DNA of 64,000 bases from Cafeteria roenbergensis (GCA_008330645.1 VLTN01000079.1:1-64000), one strand, 5' to 3'. Counted from the stretch's first letter, positions 41,371 through 54,150 are shown. Numbers and translations: made by a program. The notes: a model not told the origin generated them from the sequence alone.

Positions 41371-44300
41371 ATGCGCGCCGCGCTCCTCCTCGCGGCGATG
41401 GTTGCCGTCGCCGGACAAGTGCCGGACCTGCGCCGAAGGCCTGCGGCCGGAGGTCGCGGGCAAGCCGGCAGCCTGCTCGCCGCTCCGCGTGACTCGCCCG
41501 CGGAAGGGCGCTTGCTCGTGAGCATTGCTCCGCCCCGCGGCCTCGCAGCGCGCTTCGGGGCGCGGCCCACCCGCGCAAGGGACTGCTGGTCACTGCCGGC
41601 TTCGGTCGCTTCCCCAAACGATGGCATTGAAGTTTCTGCGCGCGGCTCGCCCTCCCCGCCCCCGCAGGTCCTTGGCGCGTCCAAGCCCGCGATTCAGACC
41701 ACGGAGCTCCACGCTCTCAATCTCGTGGTGAGGCAGCCGCTCGCCGGCGGCCCGCCGCTGCAGCCCGGCGCGCCTGATGCTGGCGCCTGTTGCCTGCCGA
41801 CACATCTTCAGCGCCACGTGATTCATTCCTTTGCCCACCTAGCCGCAGGATCCGGACCCGGGCGCGCGCCCATGCGCGGAACGTGCCCTGCTGGCAATGG
41901 TGATGCGCCCGTCTGGGGCGTCGTTCGTCGAGGTCGCTCGCTCGCAGGTCTTGGCGGGGAGTTCGCCGGACACGCGTCGGCTTTCGGTGCGCGCGCCGCT
42001 CGAGCGGCGCATGCTGCTCCACCCCGGGGACGTGGTTGCCGTGTTCCTGGACCCCGGATCCTCCCGGCCCCTGGACTGCCAAGCACCTGCCGCGTGCTGC
42101 GCCGTTGGGCGCAGCCTGAGAGGCCACTTGCTGGCGGCCCCGCTGGCAGCTCATGGACTTCCCCCCGGCGCCCCCGCTGTGCTCGAGCTGCAAGCGAGGG
42201 AGGGTGTCATGCTGCGAACTGCGAACTCGGGCGCCGCGCGACTGGTGCCAGCCGCACCGACGCCATCCTCATGCCCGAGGAGTTGCTCGCGCGCGGCTGG
42301 TTCGGATGCGGCGGGCCGCGACGACGAGACTCGCACCGTTGTGCTGGACTCGACAGCGCCGGCCGCGCGTCGCGGCCTGAGCTCGGGCATGGCTCTTCCT
42401 CTGACAATCACGCGATCCGGCGCGGTGCTGGACACCGTCACCGGGCAGGACGTCGGATCCGGCTCGGGCGGACAGTTCGGCGGGATTGTGGTCCAGGTTG
42501 GACACTTGCTGTTCGTATCGTCGCTGCTGGGCTACCATGGGAACACGGGAGGCGCAGCGGTGTTCCGGATCGACCACCAGAACCCGGGGGACGTGCCGTC
42601 CTTTGCAAACAACTCGTCACCCATTGCGTGGCTCCCGCTCCAGGGCAACCCCGAGGGCATTCAGGCCGGGCCAAGGCTGTTAGGGGTGGCAATGCTTGTG
42701 GTGCGGCTCGCGGGAGATGCCCTGGACGACGATTACACGGGCTTGCCAATCGCTCCCGACGAGGAGTTCAGCCTGGCGTTGGGCGTGCCGGCCGGCCCCA
42801 CAAACGCGTTGAAAGACGGGGGCTTTGTCATGTACCGTGTGAATCGCCGCACGGCCGCCATTTCGCACCAGTACACGTGGTCGGCGAAGGACAAAGGCGT
42901 CGCCTGGGACACAGCTCCGAGGCTCGGCATCGTGATGTCAACGCTTCCGCGGACATGGCGAACTGGCCGCGGGCAGCGGGCTGCAGTCTCAGACATCCTC
43001 ATCGTGTCTTCGGACCTCGCGTCGGGAACGGTGGCCTCCGAAAAGACCATCACAAACCCCGGAGCCATGCTGCTGCTCAAGCTGGAAGACGACGGCACAG
43101 TTGGCAACGCGTCGACGTCTATGATCGTTTTGGGCGATGGGACTCCGGGGATGCCGCCCACTCTGGCAGACTGCGCTGCCGTCACGTGCCGCACCACGAA
43201 CGACCACCTCGGAAACGGCTTGATGGCTTTGCCTCCAGGCTTCGACCCAAGCTACCCGCAGCATCCAATCATCGTGGCAGGGGCCTGGCAGGACTCGCTC
43301 AAGGATAGCAACGCTGGCTGCATCTGGCTCTTCACCGTCAACGTCACGGACGCGCACTTTGCCGCTGGCCCGCTGGCGAACGTCATTCTGCGAGCGGCGC
43401 GACTGGACTTTACATCGGCTCCGCTGGCCGACCGCAACGCGATGTGGTTGCAGCGTCCTCACATCGGGGCTTACCTGCGGACGTACGGAGACATGGACGG
43501 CGACGGCTACGTGGACTTGTGGATGGGCGCGATTGGCGCTGGAACCAAATACACCCCGGCTCTACCCGACGCCGGCGCTTGCGTCATCTTTCACCTCGCA
43601 CCGAACGCTGTTGACGACAAAGTGGAGATCCGCGGGGTGTCAATCATCCACGCTGGATCTGGCGGGCAGCTGAGCGGCATCGTTTCAGCCGGGGACGGGG
43701 CAGGCGCCGACCGGTCGTTGCTCACCCTGCCGCAAGGGGCAAGCACCACGAGGTACCTGGCGCTGGGAGCGCGGATGGGCGCGGGGGGGGGCTACCTGAA
43801 GCTGATCCCACTCAGCGGGATCGCATCGCCAGCGCCGGCCGACGCAGCCCTTCCTATCCCTTCACCGACTCCCACGCCGTCGGTGACGCCATCCCAGACT
43901 CCGCCGCCGTCGATGACAGCTTCGTCGACGCCACCACCAACGGTGACGGCGTCGCCAACGGCTTCGACGACGGCTTCGCGGACACCGACACCGTCCGTCA
44001 CGGCCTCCCCAACAGCCTCCGTCACGGCTTCGCAGACGCCAACACCCTCCATCACGGCGTCCCCAACAGCCTCCGTCACGGCTTCGCAGACGCCAACGCC
44101 CTCCGTCACGGCCACCCCAACAGCCTCCGTCACGGCTTCGCAGACGCCAACACCCTCCATCACGGCCACCCCAACTGCCTCTGTCACGGCTTCGCAGACG
44201 CCAACACCCTCCATCACGGCCACCCCAACTGCCTCCGTCACGGCGACGCCAACACCCTCCATCACGGCCACCCCAACTGCCTCCGTCACGGCTTCGCAGA

Positions 44301-47300
44301 CGCCAACACCCTCCGTCACGGCCACCCCAACAGCCTCCGTCACGGCTTCGCAGACGCCAACACCCTCCATCACGGCCTCCCCAACAGCCACGGGCACAGC
44401 GTCCCAATCCCCCACCCCATCGGTGACGGCGTCGGCAACAGCATCGGCGACGGCTTCGCAGACGTCAACGCCATCCATCACGGCCTCCCCAACAGCCTCC
44501 GTCACGGCTTCGCAGACGCCAACACCCTCCGTCACGGCCTCCCCAACGGCCTCCGTCACGGCTTCGCAGACGCCAACACCCTCCATCACGGCCACCCCAA
44601 CAGCCTCCGTCACGGCTTCGCACACGCCAACACCCTCCGTCACGGCCACCCCAACGGCCTCCGTCACGGCTTCGCAGACGCCAACACCCTCCGTCACGGC
44701 CACCCCGACGGCCACGGGCACAGCGTCCCAATCCCCCACCCCATCGGTGACGGCGTCGGCAACAGCATCGGCGACGGCTTCGAACACTCCAACGCCGTCA
44801 GTCACGGCGTCCCCAACGGCCTCCGTCACGGCTTCGCAGACGCCGACGCCTTCCGTTACGGCATCGGCCACCCCCACTCCGGCGTCCAAATGCGTCCCGC
44901 TCCTGCCTTTGCTCGAGCGCGGCGTCAACTGCACCCGGCCAGCCACTGGGCAGTGGTCGGTGGGCACGGTGTGCTCACTGCTTTGCCCATCTGGCGCGCT
45001 GGGGCAGAGGGCTGTGCTGTCCCGGCTTGGAGCCGAGCCGCTAGCCGGCCTCGCCGCGGCCCGAGCGCACAGCATGCCGTGGGCTGATGCCAGCGCTCCT
45101 GGATCGCTGGGTCTGGCGGCCGCGCCGCGTGTGAGCGCCACCCTCAGGTGCGACCCGCAGACGCTGCGGTGGGCGACAGAGGGTAGCGTGTCGGAGAGCG
45201 GCGTGCTGACCGACGAGGAGGCATCCTCGGGAGTGCTGTCTTGCGGCGTGCTGCGAGCACAGCCGCCCATGCGGCCTTCAGCGCGGGCGTGCGGCCGCGT
45301 GACCAGCGTGGACGTGCTTCTTCCGCTGGGCGTGCGCGCCGAGCTGGAGGCCCGAAACGTGGCCGCTGGCGCGTGGGCGGCGGGCAATCAATCGTCAGCA
45401 GCGCAGTGCAACGCCTCCTCTGCCGTGTGGTGGGCGGGCGGCACCTCGCTGCTCCCCCGAACAGTGCAGGTGTTCGCAGCCACGGGGGAGGTCCTCCCCG
45501 GCCAGCTCCGGCAGGGCTTGCCGACTCCAGCGGAGAGCCCCGGCGCTGGGGCATGGGGCGAGGGGTCATGGCTGCTTGCCACGGTGCAGCTGGACGGGGC
45601 GGCGGGCAAGGTCGTGGACGTGGCCCCCTCGCCTTGGGGCGGTGGCGGCGCTGACCCGGGGGCGTCGCAGGACGGGGCGGCATCGCTCACGCTGGCCACG
45701 GTGTCGGAGGCCGACGATGCTGCTGCCCAGTACGACGCGGCCGAGGCCGGTAAGTGCGCGGGCCGGCCCGTCGCGCTGCTGGGGCAGCCGGCGCTGCAGC
45801 TCCGCGTGCGCCTGACGCTGGACGAGGCCCTGGCGGGACGGGCCTTGCGTTTCTTTGCAGCCGCTGGCAACGCTTCGGACGGCAGCGCAGGCGCCGCAGC
45901 GCCGGCTGCGGGAATGGCCGTGGGCCCCGTGTCCGCTGATGTGTTCATCAGCGAGGGCGCCTGCGCTCAGCTCCCCTTGCGTGTGACCGCGCCGACAGTG
46001 GGGCCCACAGGGGTGCAGGTGCAGGAGGTGGCGGGCATGGTCGCTCTCAGCCCGTCCTCGCCCTTCTCGTCGCTGCGGTTCGCACTCCCCACGCGGCCAG
46101 TGCAGGGCGAGACAGTGGTCGTGGGCTGCCTGCCCGACTCTGGCGACGTCGTGGCGGACCACTCGGCCTCTGTGATGGACGGGGCTGTGTGGTCCGCAGC
46201 TGCAGAGCTGCAGGTGCGCCTTCAGCTGCTGTCTGCGTCGCCGACAGACAGGTCCGTGGTCGTACACTGCGCTTTTGCGTCCACCGCCATGCCGGCGGCC
46301 GAGGCAGTGCGTTCGCTGTTGCGATCTCAGAAGGCCATGGAGGTCTCGAGCCAGTCACCCGCAGCAGCGGCTGCCAAGCGGCGCACACAGGCTGCGGCCG
46401 CGGCAGCAGCGGGCGTGGACGCTCTGTTTGCAGGTCTGTCTGCGCCGACCGAGGGGGCGCTGTACAGTGGGCTGGGAGGCGTGTCAGTGGAGGCGCGCGT
46501 GGTCGGCACCCGCGTCCCGCTGCTGGCGGAGGTGCTCGTGAAGCAGGCTGGCGCAAACGGCGGGTCAAACCAGTCGCGCTGGCAGGCTGCGTCGGGCAGC
46601 GGGGCGACTGTCTTGCTGCCCGACGCTTGGGAGGGGGCGTGCCCGAGCGCCTCGGAGTTGAGCCAGGCCGGAGCGGCGATTCCCGCGGCTGGCGGGTCGG
46701 AACTGCTGAGCGACCTGGTGGGCGGGCTGGGCGCGGAGGTGACATCCAGCGGATCGAGCGAGCTGCTGCTGGTGTGCGCGGGCGCGGTCGGCGCGTGCTT
46801 TGGGCCGTCGCCCCGCGTCCTTGTGGGATCCGCGGAGGCGCGAGTTGTGAGCGTGGCGGCCGACGGGACCAGCGCCCGGGTGATCCTTCCCGCCCAGTCT
46901 GACGCGTGTGCGTGGCAGCAGGACGCAGCAGCGACGTCGGGAGTCCTCGGGGCTTGGGCGGGCCTCCCGGCTGGCGACGCCGGGGAGTGCGGATGGCGAG
47001 GCGTCACCATCCTGCCGGAGGGCGCCGGGCTGGCAGCCGAGTGGCGCCCGAGACTGCCTGCCGAGGGGCGCGTGCTGCCGCTGTGCCCGGCCGCCGCGAA
47101 GCGGCTGGACCTCGTCCCGCTCGGCTCGCTGGCGTCCCTCTGCCTAGTGGGGACCGAGCGGGAGCGAGTGCTCAGCGGCGGGACTGCGGTGTCGCTGCTG
47201 GGGGCGACGCTGTCGGTGGAGCTCTCGTCCGCCGCACAGCTGGCCGGCTACTCCGTGAGCCAGAAGGACGCAGCCATCTCGCTCGTCACTGGTGCCCTTG

Positions 47301-50300
47301 CGTCGCAGGCCCTCGCCGTGTACTTCACCGAGCAGTGTGCGGGCTTCGCGGCACCTGGCCCCGCGTGCGCCGCCGGCACGAGTGACATCCCGTGCGCGCA
47401 CGGCTCGGGGGACGCGTGCCAGCCGTGCTGGTCGCTGTGCCCTGGAGGCGACGCCGCTGGCGGCGCGGTGGAGTGCGCGCGGTGTCCCGGGGGCAGCCGC
47501 GTGTGGCCTGGCCCGGGGTACTGGGTGTCGGACGAGAGCGCAGACTCGGTGGCGCGCTGCGACCCGCCGGCGACATCGCGGTGCCTCGGCTGGAACGCCA
47601 CCCTGGGCGCGTGCGAGTGCGGCGTCGGCTTCACGGGAGTTGCTTGCAGCGGCTGCGAGCAAGGGTACTACCCGCACTCGACGCGCGGGTGCGCGTCCTG
47701 CCCGGCTGGCACGCCGCTCCAGCTGCTGCTGATGCCCGTGGCGCTGTACGGCGGGCTCGCACTGAGTCTGGTGGCGGGCACCCTTGGCCTGTTCGGAATG
47801 CTGCAGTGCGCCGCGCCGGCGGTCGACCGACGCGAGGCGCTGCGGCGGTCCGCCATCGCGCAGGCGAAGGAAGGCGGTGCCACTGGCAAGGCGGCGCGGG
47901 CCGCCGCGGGGCCCATCGTCGAGGAGATGCTCGCCAAGAGCGGCGGGCGAGTGCCCATGTGCGCTTGCGACAGGGCTGCCGTCGCTCGCGCTGCTGGGCG
48001 GGCGGCGCAGCTGGGGCTGTGGTCGGTGCTGAGCATCCAGGCGCTCGTGCAGGTGTCGCGCACGCTGGAGCCCGGCGTGCCGGCGGTCGTGGCCCAGGCG
48101 TTTTCCATGCTCTCCGTGTTCGAGCTGTCGCCCTCGGTGGCGGTGCACCCGCAGTGTTTGACCGCCGCCCCGCTCACAGTCGAGACGGCAGTGATGATCG
48201 CAGTGCTGGCAGCTTCGGGCATGCTGGGGCTGGCGGCGACGGCTGTGTGCCTGATGCAGCGTCCCTCGCGCAGCCTGGAGCAGAAGGGGTGTTCGTCGTG
48301 GGCGTCCGGGCCCCTGCCCGGCTTGTTCTCGGTCGTGTCGCTCACCTACGTGTTGGGTACCAACACAGCCGTGGGAGTGCTCAACTGCGTGGATGCGGGG
48401 CTGGCAGGGGCTCCGGCGGGGGTGACCGGCCTCGTGATGGCGACCAACCCCTTCGTGCCCTGCGGCACTGGAGCGCACGTTCGGGCGAGGGTGTTTGCCA
48501 TCGCAGTGGTGTGCGTGGTGACGGCGGGCATGCCGCTGGCGTCGCTAGTGTTCCTCAGCCGCCGGGCGTCGGCGCTTGTGCGGGCAGTTGTCATGCAGCG
48601 GCTTGCGGAGGCGCGGCCGCTGACGGATGACGCCGGGCCTGACAAAGCGTCCGATGCGGTGATGACAGTGGCCGCGCTGCACGCCAAACCGGCTGGCAGG
48701 CACGCAGGCCGCGGACTGCTTGGCGCCACAGCAGGGGCGGGCAGGGGCCGATGGTCTGTCGAGTCCCCGCTTGGCGCACACGCTCGCGGGCGAGGCAGGT
48801 CGGCGGGACGAGGGCCCAGCAGGGCTGCAGGCCGCAGCGCGCTTGCGAGGCCCCCGTCCGCCGCAGCCACCAGCGCGCCGGCCAGCCCAGCCACAGCGGC
48901 GGCGGCCGTGCCTGTGGAGAATGCGGCTCTCATGCACGTGATTCGCCGCAGCTCCATTCTGTCGGAGGCACGAACGTCGCCTCTCTGGCAGAGCGGAGCT
49001 GCGGCCGGGCCGCTGCCTGACGGCGGAAGGGCCGCGTCTCGGCGCGGGTTCCGCCCGCTTTCGGCCAGCGGGCCCCGCACGGCGGGGCTCCAATCAGAGG
49101 CCGACCGAGACGCGAGGGCGGCAGCTACTGCTCGCGCGGCGGCGGATGCCGAGGCAGCGGCCTCACGGCCTGCCGGCGAAGCTCTCAAGGCGGTGCTGCG
49201 CCGCGGCTCCTTGCTGTCGAGAGCACGCGAGTCGCCGCTCTCCCTGCGGGCGCTGACCCCGCCGGCCGGTGCCACGGCGCCCGCCAACGCGTCGTCGCGC
49301 TCGCTGCGCGGTTCGGGCCTGCGGGCCCTTCCAAGCGGGCGGGCACTCTCGTCCGGCAGAGCCGGTGCAGCCACGGCGACCGCGGCTGCCAGCGACCGGG
49401 CGCCCGGTGCAGGGCCGGCGCCGGCCAAGTTCGCGCTCCCCAAGCCGGCAGCCGGCGCGACGGCGACTGCAGCGCTCGCAATCGCGAAGCGTCCGTCACC
49501 AGCAGCTCCGCCGCGGAAGCCGGCACGCGCCGCCTCAACGGCAGACGGTGACAAGGCCGCAGCCGACGAGGCGCCGCTGGTGCTGACTGACAACCCAATG
49601 CGGCGCGCAGCGCACGCAGCGGCGCGCCCAGCGGCCACGGGCGAGGGCGCTCCTGCCAAGCCTTCCGGCGGCAGCGCTGCGCTTCGGGACGAGCGCATTG
49701 GGAGCAGGGCGTGGTCTGTGAGCGAGGCGCGGGCCATCATTGACGGCGTCAACCGGCGCGTGGCGCGCACAGAGAGGGGCAGGGCGGCCCGTCGGGCCAG
49801 CCGAGCAGCGACGCACATGGCAGGCGCCGCAGTGCCGGCCAGCCCCTCGCGGGACCCGTCCCCGCGTTCGGCCTCCCCGCGCCGCGGCCCGCTGCGCGGG
49901 TGCTGTGGGCGTCAGAGGCGCAAGCGGGCTGCAGACGCGGCAGCGCCCGAGAGCGTGGCGGACCTGCTGGACATGAGCCGAACGGTGCGGGCGGACAGGG
50001 CGCTGCGGCCGTGCGTGGGGCGCGATTTCCGACCCTCTCGAGGCTGGCACGTGCCTGCGAGCCAGCTGTCGTTGGCCGTCATGGGCTGCGCTGGCGAGCT
50101 GCTGGTGGCGTCTCCGTCCCGCACGGGCGCGTCGGTGCTGGCAGGGTGCGGCATCGTGACGGCGGTGTGCGTGACGCTGGCCGCCTCTGTTCTGTGGGAC
50201 CAGCCGTACGCCAAGGGCCACCGCTGGAAGCGCTGGCTTCGCGCGCTCACGCTGTTGCTGGCGGCGCTGACGTCCTGGCTGAACCTGGCGCAGCTGGCCG

Positions 50301-50875
50301 CCACAGGCGAGCTCAGCACCGGGACCAACATGTCCTGGCTGACGTGGGACGGCTCGGCGGCCGGGGCCGCGGTGGCTCCACTGGCCTTTGGCGCCCTCGC
50401 GCTCAGCGCAGTGCTGCTGACCGCGCTTGTGGGCGTCATCGTCGCAGCGCTGGGAAAGGACACAGCGGTGGCTATTTGGTGCGGTCGGGGGTGCCTTGCA
50501 GGCGTGGCTGTCGTGCGCCCAGCGTGCATTCGGTGCACAGCGCCGTGCAGGCGCACTGCCAACCCGGAGGAGCGCGGCTTGGCACCGAAACCGGGCGGCG
50601 GCACGGCTGGTTTGGCCGCAGCCGGGCCCGTTTCGGAAATGCAGTCTCGGAGCGACGCCGACGGCGGGCTCCCGCCTGGCCTGGGGCTGCCTGGACAGCA
50701 AGGCGGGCTCCTGGGCATGGGTTCAGGACCCCTTTCATCGTCAGGGCCAGGCGGCCTGCTGTCACTCGGGCAGGGGACGTTTTCGCACTCAAACAGCCTG
50801 CTGGCGCGGGAGGTCGCGGCACCGCGCACCCGAGAGGCGACGGGATCGTCCCGGGTTCGCATGCCAGCGCAGTGA
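41371..50875 (+). CDS. Giant surface protein: FG-GAP-like head, Thr/Pro stalk, Cys-rich modules, multi-pass membrane end
   Basis: Model of three exons, 41371-41517, 41668-41727 and 41849-50875, giving 3,077 residues. Introns of 150 and 121 bp start GTGAGC/GTGAGG and end CCGCAG, and all junctions are phase 0. Exon 1 supplies a signal peptide ([16 protein letters not shown]). Residues about 150-735 resemble an integrin-type FG-GAP propeller, with a calcium loop [10 protein letters not shown] near 617. Residues about 741-1080 are an 18-residue Thr/Pro/Ser repeat, likely O-glycosylated. A sushi-like Cys module follows (about 1084-1184), then a long extracellular region with a GCC2/GCC3- or EGF-like Cys cluster (about 1897-2022). 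About eight hydrophobic spans start at 2026, interrupted by a large Ala/Ser/Arg-rich loop (about 48.6-50.0 kb). Probably a plasma-membrane adhesion or receptor protein. Single-frame support from 41849 on is strong; the first two exons are inferred. Confidence 0.8.
43861..44880 (+). repeat. 54-bp coding tandem repeat (18-residue Thr/Pro/Ser unit)
   Basis: The 54-bp unit encodes 18 residues of the type [18 protein letters not shown]. About 17-19 copies, some shortened, with SITAT/SVTAT variants and two interspersed [18 protein letters not shown] blocks that look like a higher-order duplication (near 44388 and 44712). It forms the stalk of the giant surface protein. Confidence 0.9.
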
Positions 50876-51871
50876 GGTTGGGAAGCTGCAATCCCCTCCA
50901 GGCCCGAAGGGGCGTATAGAACGCAGCCTGCGCTTCCAGCCCGCTGGCTTGCTTTGCCCTGCGATGGGCGGCCCATTGTGGGGGTGCAAGCGCAGCGGGG
51001 GCGGGACGCTTTGGAGTTGGCGCGTTTTCTTGTTGCATACACAACTGACCGATCGATGCACGTGACTGGACTGCTTCGCGCGCTGAAATGCAGCCGCGCA
51101 AGGATGCTCGCGGTGCTCAAGCTATGTTTGCGTGACATGCCTTCACTGAATGCAGCGACACTGCCGAGGTCTGCGTGCTCCGGCTGGCCCGCTCAGCGCC
51201 GGAAGTCCCAGGCGCGAGCGGCTCAACCGTCATACCTTGTTTCCGTTTGACGGAGCGAGAGTGCGGCTGCCTGGGTACTTGCGAACTTTGTGAAGCTTTC
51301 TCACAGCCGGGACTGGAGGGAGGGGTGGAGCTGCGCATGGGCAGTGCGGGTGCACTCACACACCGCACGGGGCGAGAGCGTGCCGCGGGTACGAGGCAAG
51401 GCCAGGGAGCCACACGTGGACTCGGGCACTGGGTGCGGTCCCGCAGTGGGGTCTGTGGCGGGGGCGGAGGGCTTTGCAAGGAGAGACTGACTGCAATGGC
51501 TCTGCGGCGAGGGGCGGAGCCGAATTCAGTTGAGCCACAGCGAGCGGCGTTGCGAAGCTACCCCAGCCGAACAGCATCACCAGATTTGAGCGACTTTGCC
51601 CTGTCCCACAGGAGGGGGTGGTCGCTTGGGCGTGCCACGCACACTTTCGACCTCGTGGCGATGCCTGCGCGCGCCGTGCCGGAAGGGTCGGCCTCCAAGC
51701 GGTGCAACAACCGAATGGGCGAGACTTCCAGCCGCAAGGGCTCGCTGGGAGCCTCAACTCAGGCTGGAAGTGGCGGCGTACGGGGAGGGGATGCGACCCA
51801 AGGAGGCCTGCCGGGAGCAAGCGAGCCCGACGAGCGGTGGCAGCACCAGCAAGGCAATCGTCGCCTCTCCG
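50876..51871. other. Convergent intergenic region
   Basis: About 1.0 kb between the stops of the giant surface gene (+) and the next minus-strand gene. Composition is less GC-extreme than the genes. No coding motif, repeat or RNA gene was recognised. Confidence 0.4.
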
Positions 51872-53611
51872 TCATTTTCTCCGACTGGAGGTGCGGAACG
51901 CTCTGAAACCGCACTGCGAGACCATTGAAGCCACCGTGGACTCCAAATCGGCAGCCCCGACGGTGGGCGGCAAGCGCCGACACAGCTCTGTGTTGATCTC
52001 CGGCCACCGCGACGAGAGGGAGGCCCAAGGTCCCTCGTCGAGCGGAAGGCCCAAGACTCGGGACCACTGAAACTTCGGAAGTCCCAGGACCGATCGCAGC
52101 GAGTTGGCCAGGTTCGCAGGCGTCACGCGAAAGTGCAAGCGGAAGCGGTCCGTGAGGGACGACGGTGTCGATCCGCCCGCCCTGGATGTTGTCGCCGCGT
52201 GACCCGAGGCTGTGGGCTCGGGCAAGCGGGGAAGCCGCGGAGCGAACATGGACTTAATGCAAGTAATAGTGGCCTTGTCGTACAGCGGGATCTGCTCCTG
52301 GATCACCCGGATTCGCTCGCGGCGGAGAAACTCGTCGACGGAGGGGTCTGAGGGAACTCCTGCTGCTGCCCCCAGGACAGCACAAACGGCAGCAACGAGC
52401 CCCGGCAGCAGAGGCCTTGAATACAACACGGCATGAAAGAACCACTTTGAACAATCCCACCCAGAACGCTCGAGCGCCTCGTACACCCACGAGACCTCCG
52501 CCCTGGCAAGGGCGCGCTCGACGCCCTCAGGCAGCGGCCTGCCGAGGCTCCGACCGAAGGGGTGCTGTGCCAGACAGCGCTGACGGAGCAAGAACGCCAG
52601 CACTTTTGTGAGGGTTTGGAGGGGATCAAAGGGAAGCGGGGCCGCGGTCTCCACAGTGGAGAGTGCCTCCGCAAACATGCAGAGGGCCGAAACAACGCTC
52701 AGGCCGTCGACGCCGACGATTGCGGAGTATTCACTTGCATCCTCCTTGGTCTCAAACGGGGTCAGGAGCCAGGTGGTAGCCTCGGGCATGCTGGCCGCAG
52801 GCGACATGCGAACGTCAGCAGGCGTGGGGGGCGCCATCTCTCCCGGCCCGATCGCGCAGCCAGCAAGGCGCTGGCACAGCAAGCGCATCGCCCGCGCTTT
52901 CGCGCCGACTATTTCTGTCAGAAACCTCCCATCCGAAATACGGAGCAACTCAATGGCCTGGAGCAAGGCTTCCGAAGCGAGCGGCTTGAGCTCATGATGC
53001 TCTGGCGCTTCGGCCGGGCTCTGGTCGGCTGGCGGCGCGGCGGACTTGACCGCGGATGACGCTTCAGCTGGAGAAGCCGCAGCGGCCGCTACAGCCGCAC
53101 CCTGAACTGGGGCAGGCGCACCGGAGGACGCGGCCGCCGCGGGGGTCGGAGACACGTCCTCGACAAGGTGCCACAGTAGATCAGTCAAGCGATGGCGAGG
53201 AACGGCTGTTGGGTGCGGGGAGTGGAGTTCGGCCTCGAGCAGCTCCAGCGCCCTCGAAACGTGCGGGCGCCGTTCCGGAGTACCCAGGGCTCGAGCGGCA
53301 GCGCGGATAAGTGGCTGGGTGAACGGACCGTCGTAGCTTTCGAAGGAGAACAAGGCGCAGATGAGCGAGGCGATTTGGCGGACCGCTGAAGCTGTGGCAT
53401 GACCAGCTGACAGCTTCTGTCTTGCCTCTTGCAAAGCGGACAGCACGAGGCCGTCGGGCCCAGCAAGCTCGTTGGCACAGAAGAACCAATCAGAAGGCTC
53501 CTCGCCGGCGACGAGGTCCGCCAGTCGCAAGTCCTGAGGCTCCACAACCGGGGGAAGAGCTGTCGCGGGCTCCGCAGCCAGAACTTCAGTCCGACGCGAG
53601 CCCGAGGCCAT
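51872..53611 (-). CDS. Unrecognised helical protein, 579 residues
   Basis: I do not recognise this family. From ATG 53611 (CGTCATGGCC) the product is 579 residues. Unlike most neighbours it has balanced composition and few low-complexity runs apart from an Ala/Pro-rich linker at about residues 160-215, so it is probably a folded, mostly helical protein. Notable blocks are SDWFFCANELAG near residue 50, LICALFSFESYDGPF near 100, a helical stretch with LLRQRC...WVYEALERSGWDCSKWFF near 365-400, and a C-terminal FRLHFRVTPANLANSL. The regular hydrophobic pattern suggests an alpha-helical-repeat scaffold, which is a guess. There is no signal peptide and no convincing membrane span. Confidence 0.7.
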   Translation of the reverse strand: MASGSRRTEVLAAEPATALPPVVEPQDLRLADLVAGEEPSDWFFCANELAGPDGLVLSALQEARQKLSAGHATASAVRQIASLICALFSFESYDGPFTQPLIRAAARALGTPERRPHVSRALELLEAELHSPHPTAVPRHRLTDLLWHLVEDVSPTPAAAASSGAPAPVQGAAVAAAAASPAEASSAVKSAAPPADQSPAEAPEHHELKPLASEALLQAIELLRISDGRFLTEIVGAKARAMRLLCQRLAGCAIGPGEMAPPTPADVRMSPAASMPEATTWLLTPFETKEDASEYSAIVGVDGLSVVSALCMFAEALSTVETAAPLPFDPLQTLTKVLAFLLRQRCLAQHPFGRSLGRPLPEGVERALARAEVSWVYEALERSGWDCSKWFFHAVLYSRPLLPGLVAAVCAVLGAAAGVPSDPSVDEFLRRERIRVIQEQIPLYDKATITCIKSMFAPRLPRLPEPTASGHAATTSRAGGSTPSSLTDRFRLHFRVTPANLANSLRSVLGLPKFQWSRVLGLPLDEGPWASLSSRWPEINTELCRRLPPTVGAADLESTVASMVSQCGFRAFRTSSRRK

Positions 53612-54150
53612 GACGCGCGAGGCCACACAGACGGCCTGACAGACGCACACCGCGGGGTGTGTGCGCAACCCGGTGCGACGGACGATCCGGGGGTGGAGGG
53701 CGGGCACGAGTGGTCGAGCTCCGGGTGCGCTCCTTCTGCGACGCAGCTGCGGGCGCTGGCATCTCGGACTCAAATCGGCCGTGCCACCGCGAGCGACAGA
53801 GCTCATTGCAGCCGTGTTGGCGATGAAAGCGGCGCTCCAAGGCCAGCCCCGCTGAGAAGCAGCGTCAGAGCGCAACCACTACTACACATTCGAGGCGCTG
53901 CGGGCGACTGTGGCGTGAGCGGCTGTGGTCCTTGACAACACCAAACCCCAGGCGCGTGGCTGCGCGGTCGCCAACACTCGCTGCAAGCCTGTGAAGCAGC
54001 CTTGCGCTCGACGCGCAAGAATAAACACACACACTCACAAACGGAGAGACCAAGCATCGGCGAGGCGCGGCCGGGCGTGGAAGCAAGGCGCTGTCAAGGC
54101 GCTCAGCGTGCCCCGAGCGTGCTGGCACCGCATCGATCAAAGCCGGTGCG
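53612..54150. other. Intergenic region
   Basis: 539 bp between two minus-strand genes: the 3' end of the 7-TM gene on the right and the start of the helical-protein gene on the left. A CA-rich patch (ACACACACTCACAAAC) lies near 54025. Nothing else was recognised. Confidence 0.4.

Noticed and set aside
43792-45387. 531-residue minus-strand frame made of [10 protein letters not shown]-like repeats
   Set aside because: It is the antisense of the Thr/Pro repeat of the giant surface protein; the repeat simply has no antisense stops.
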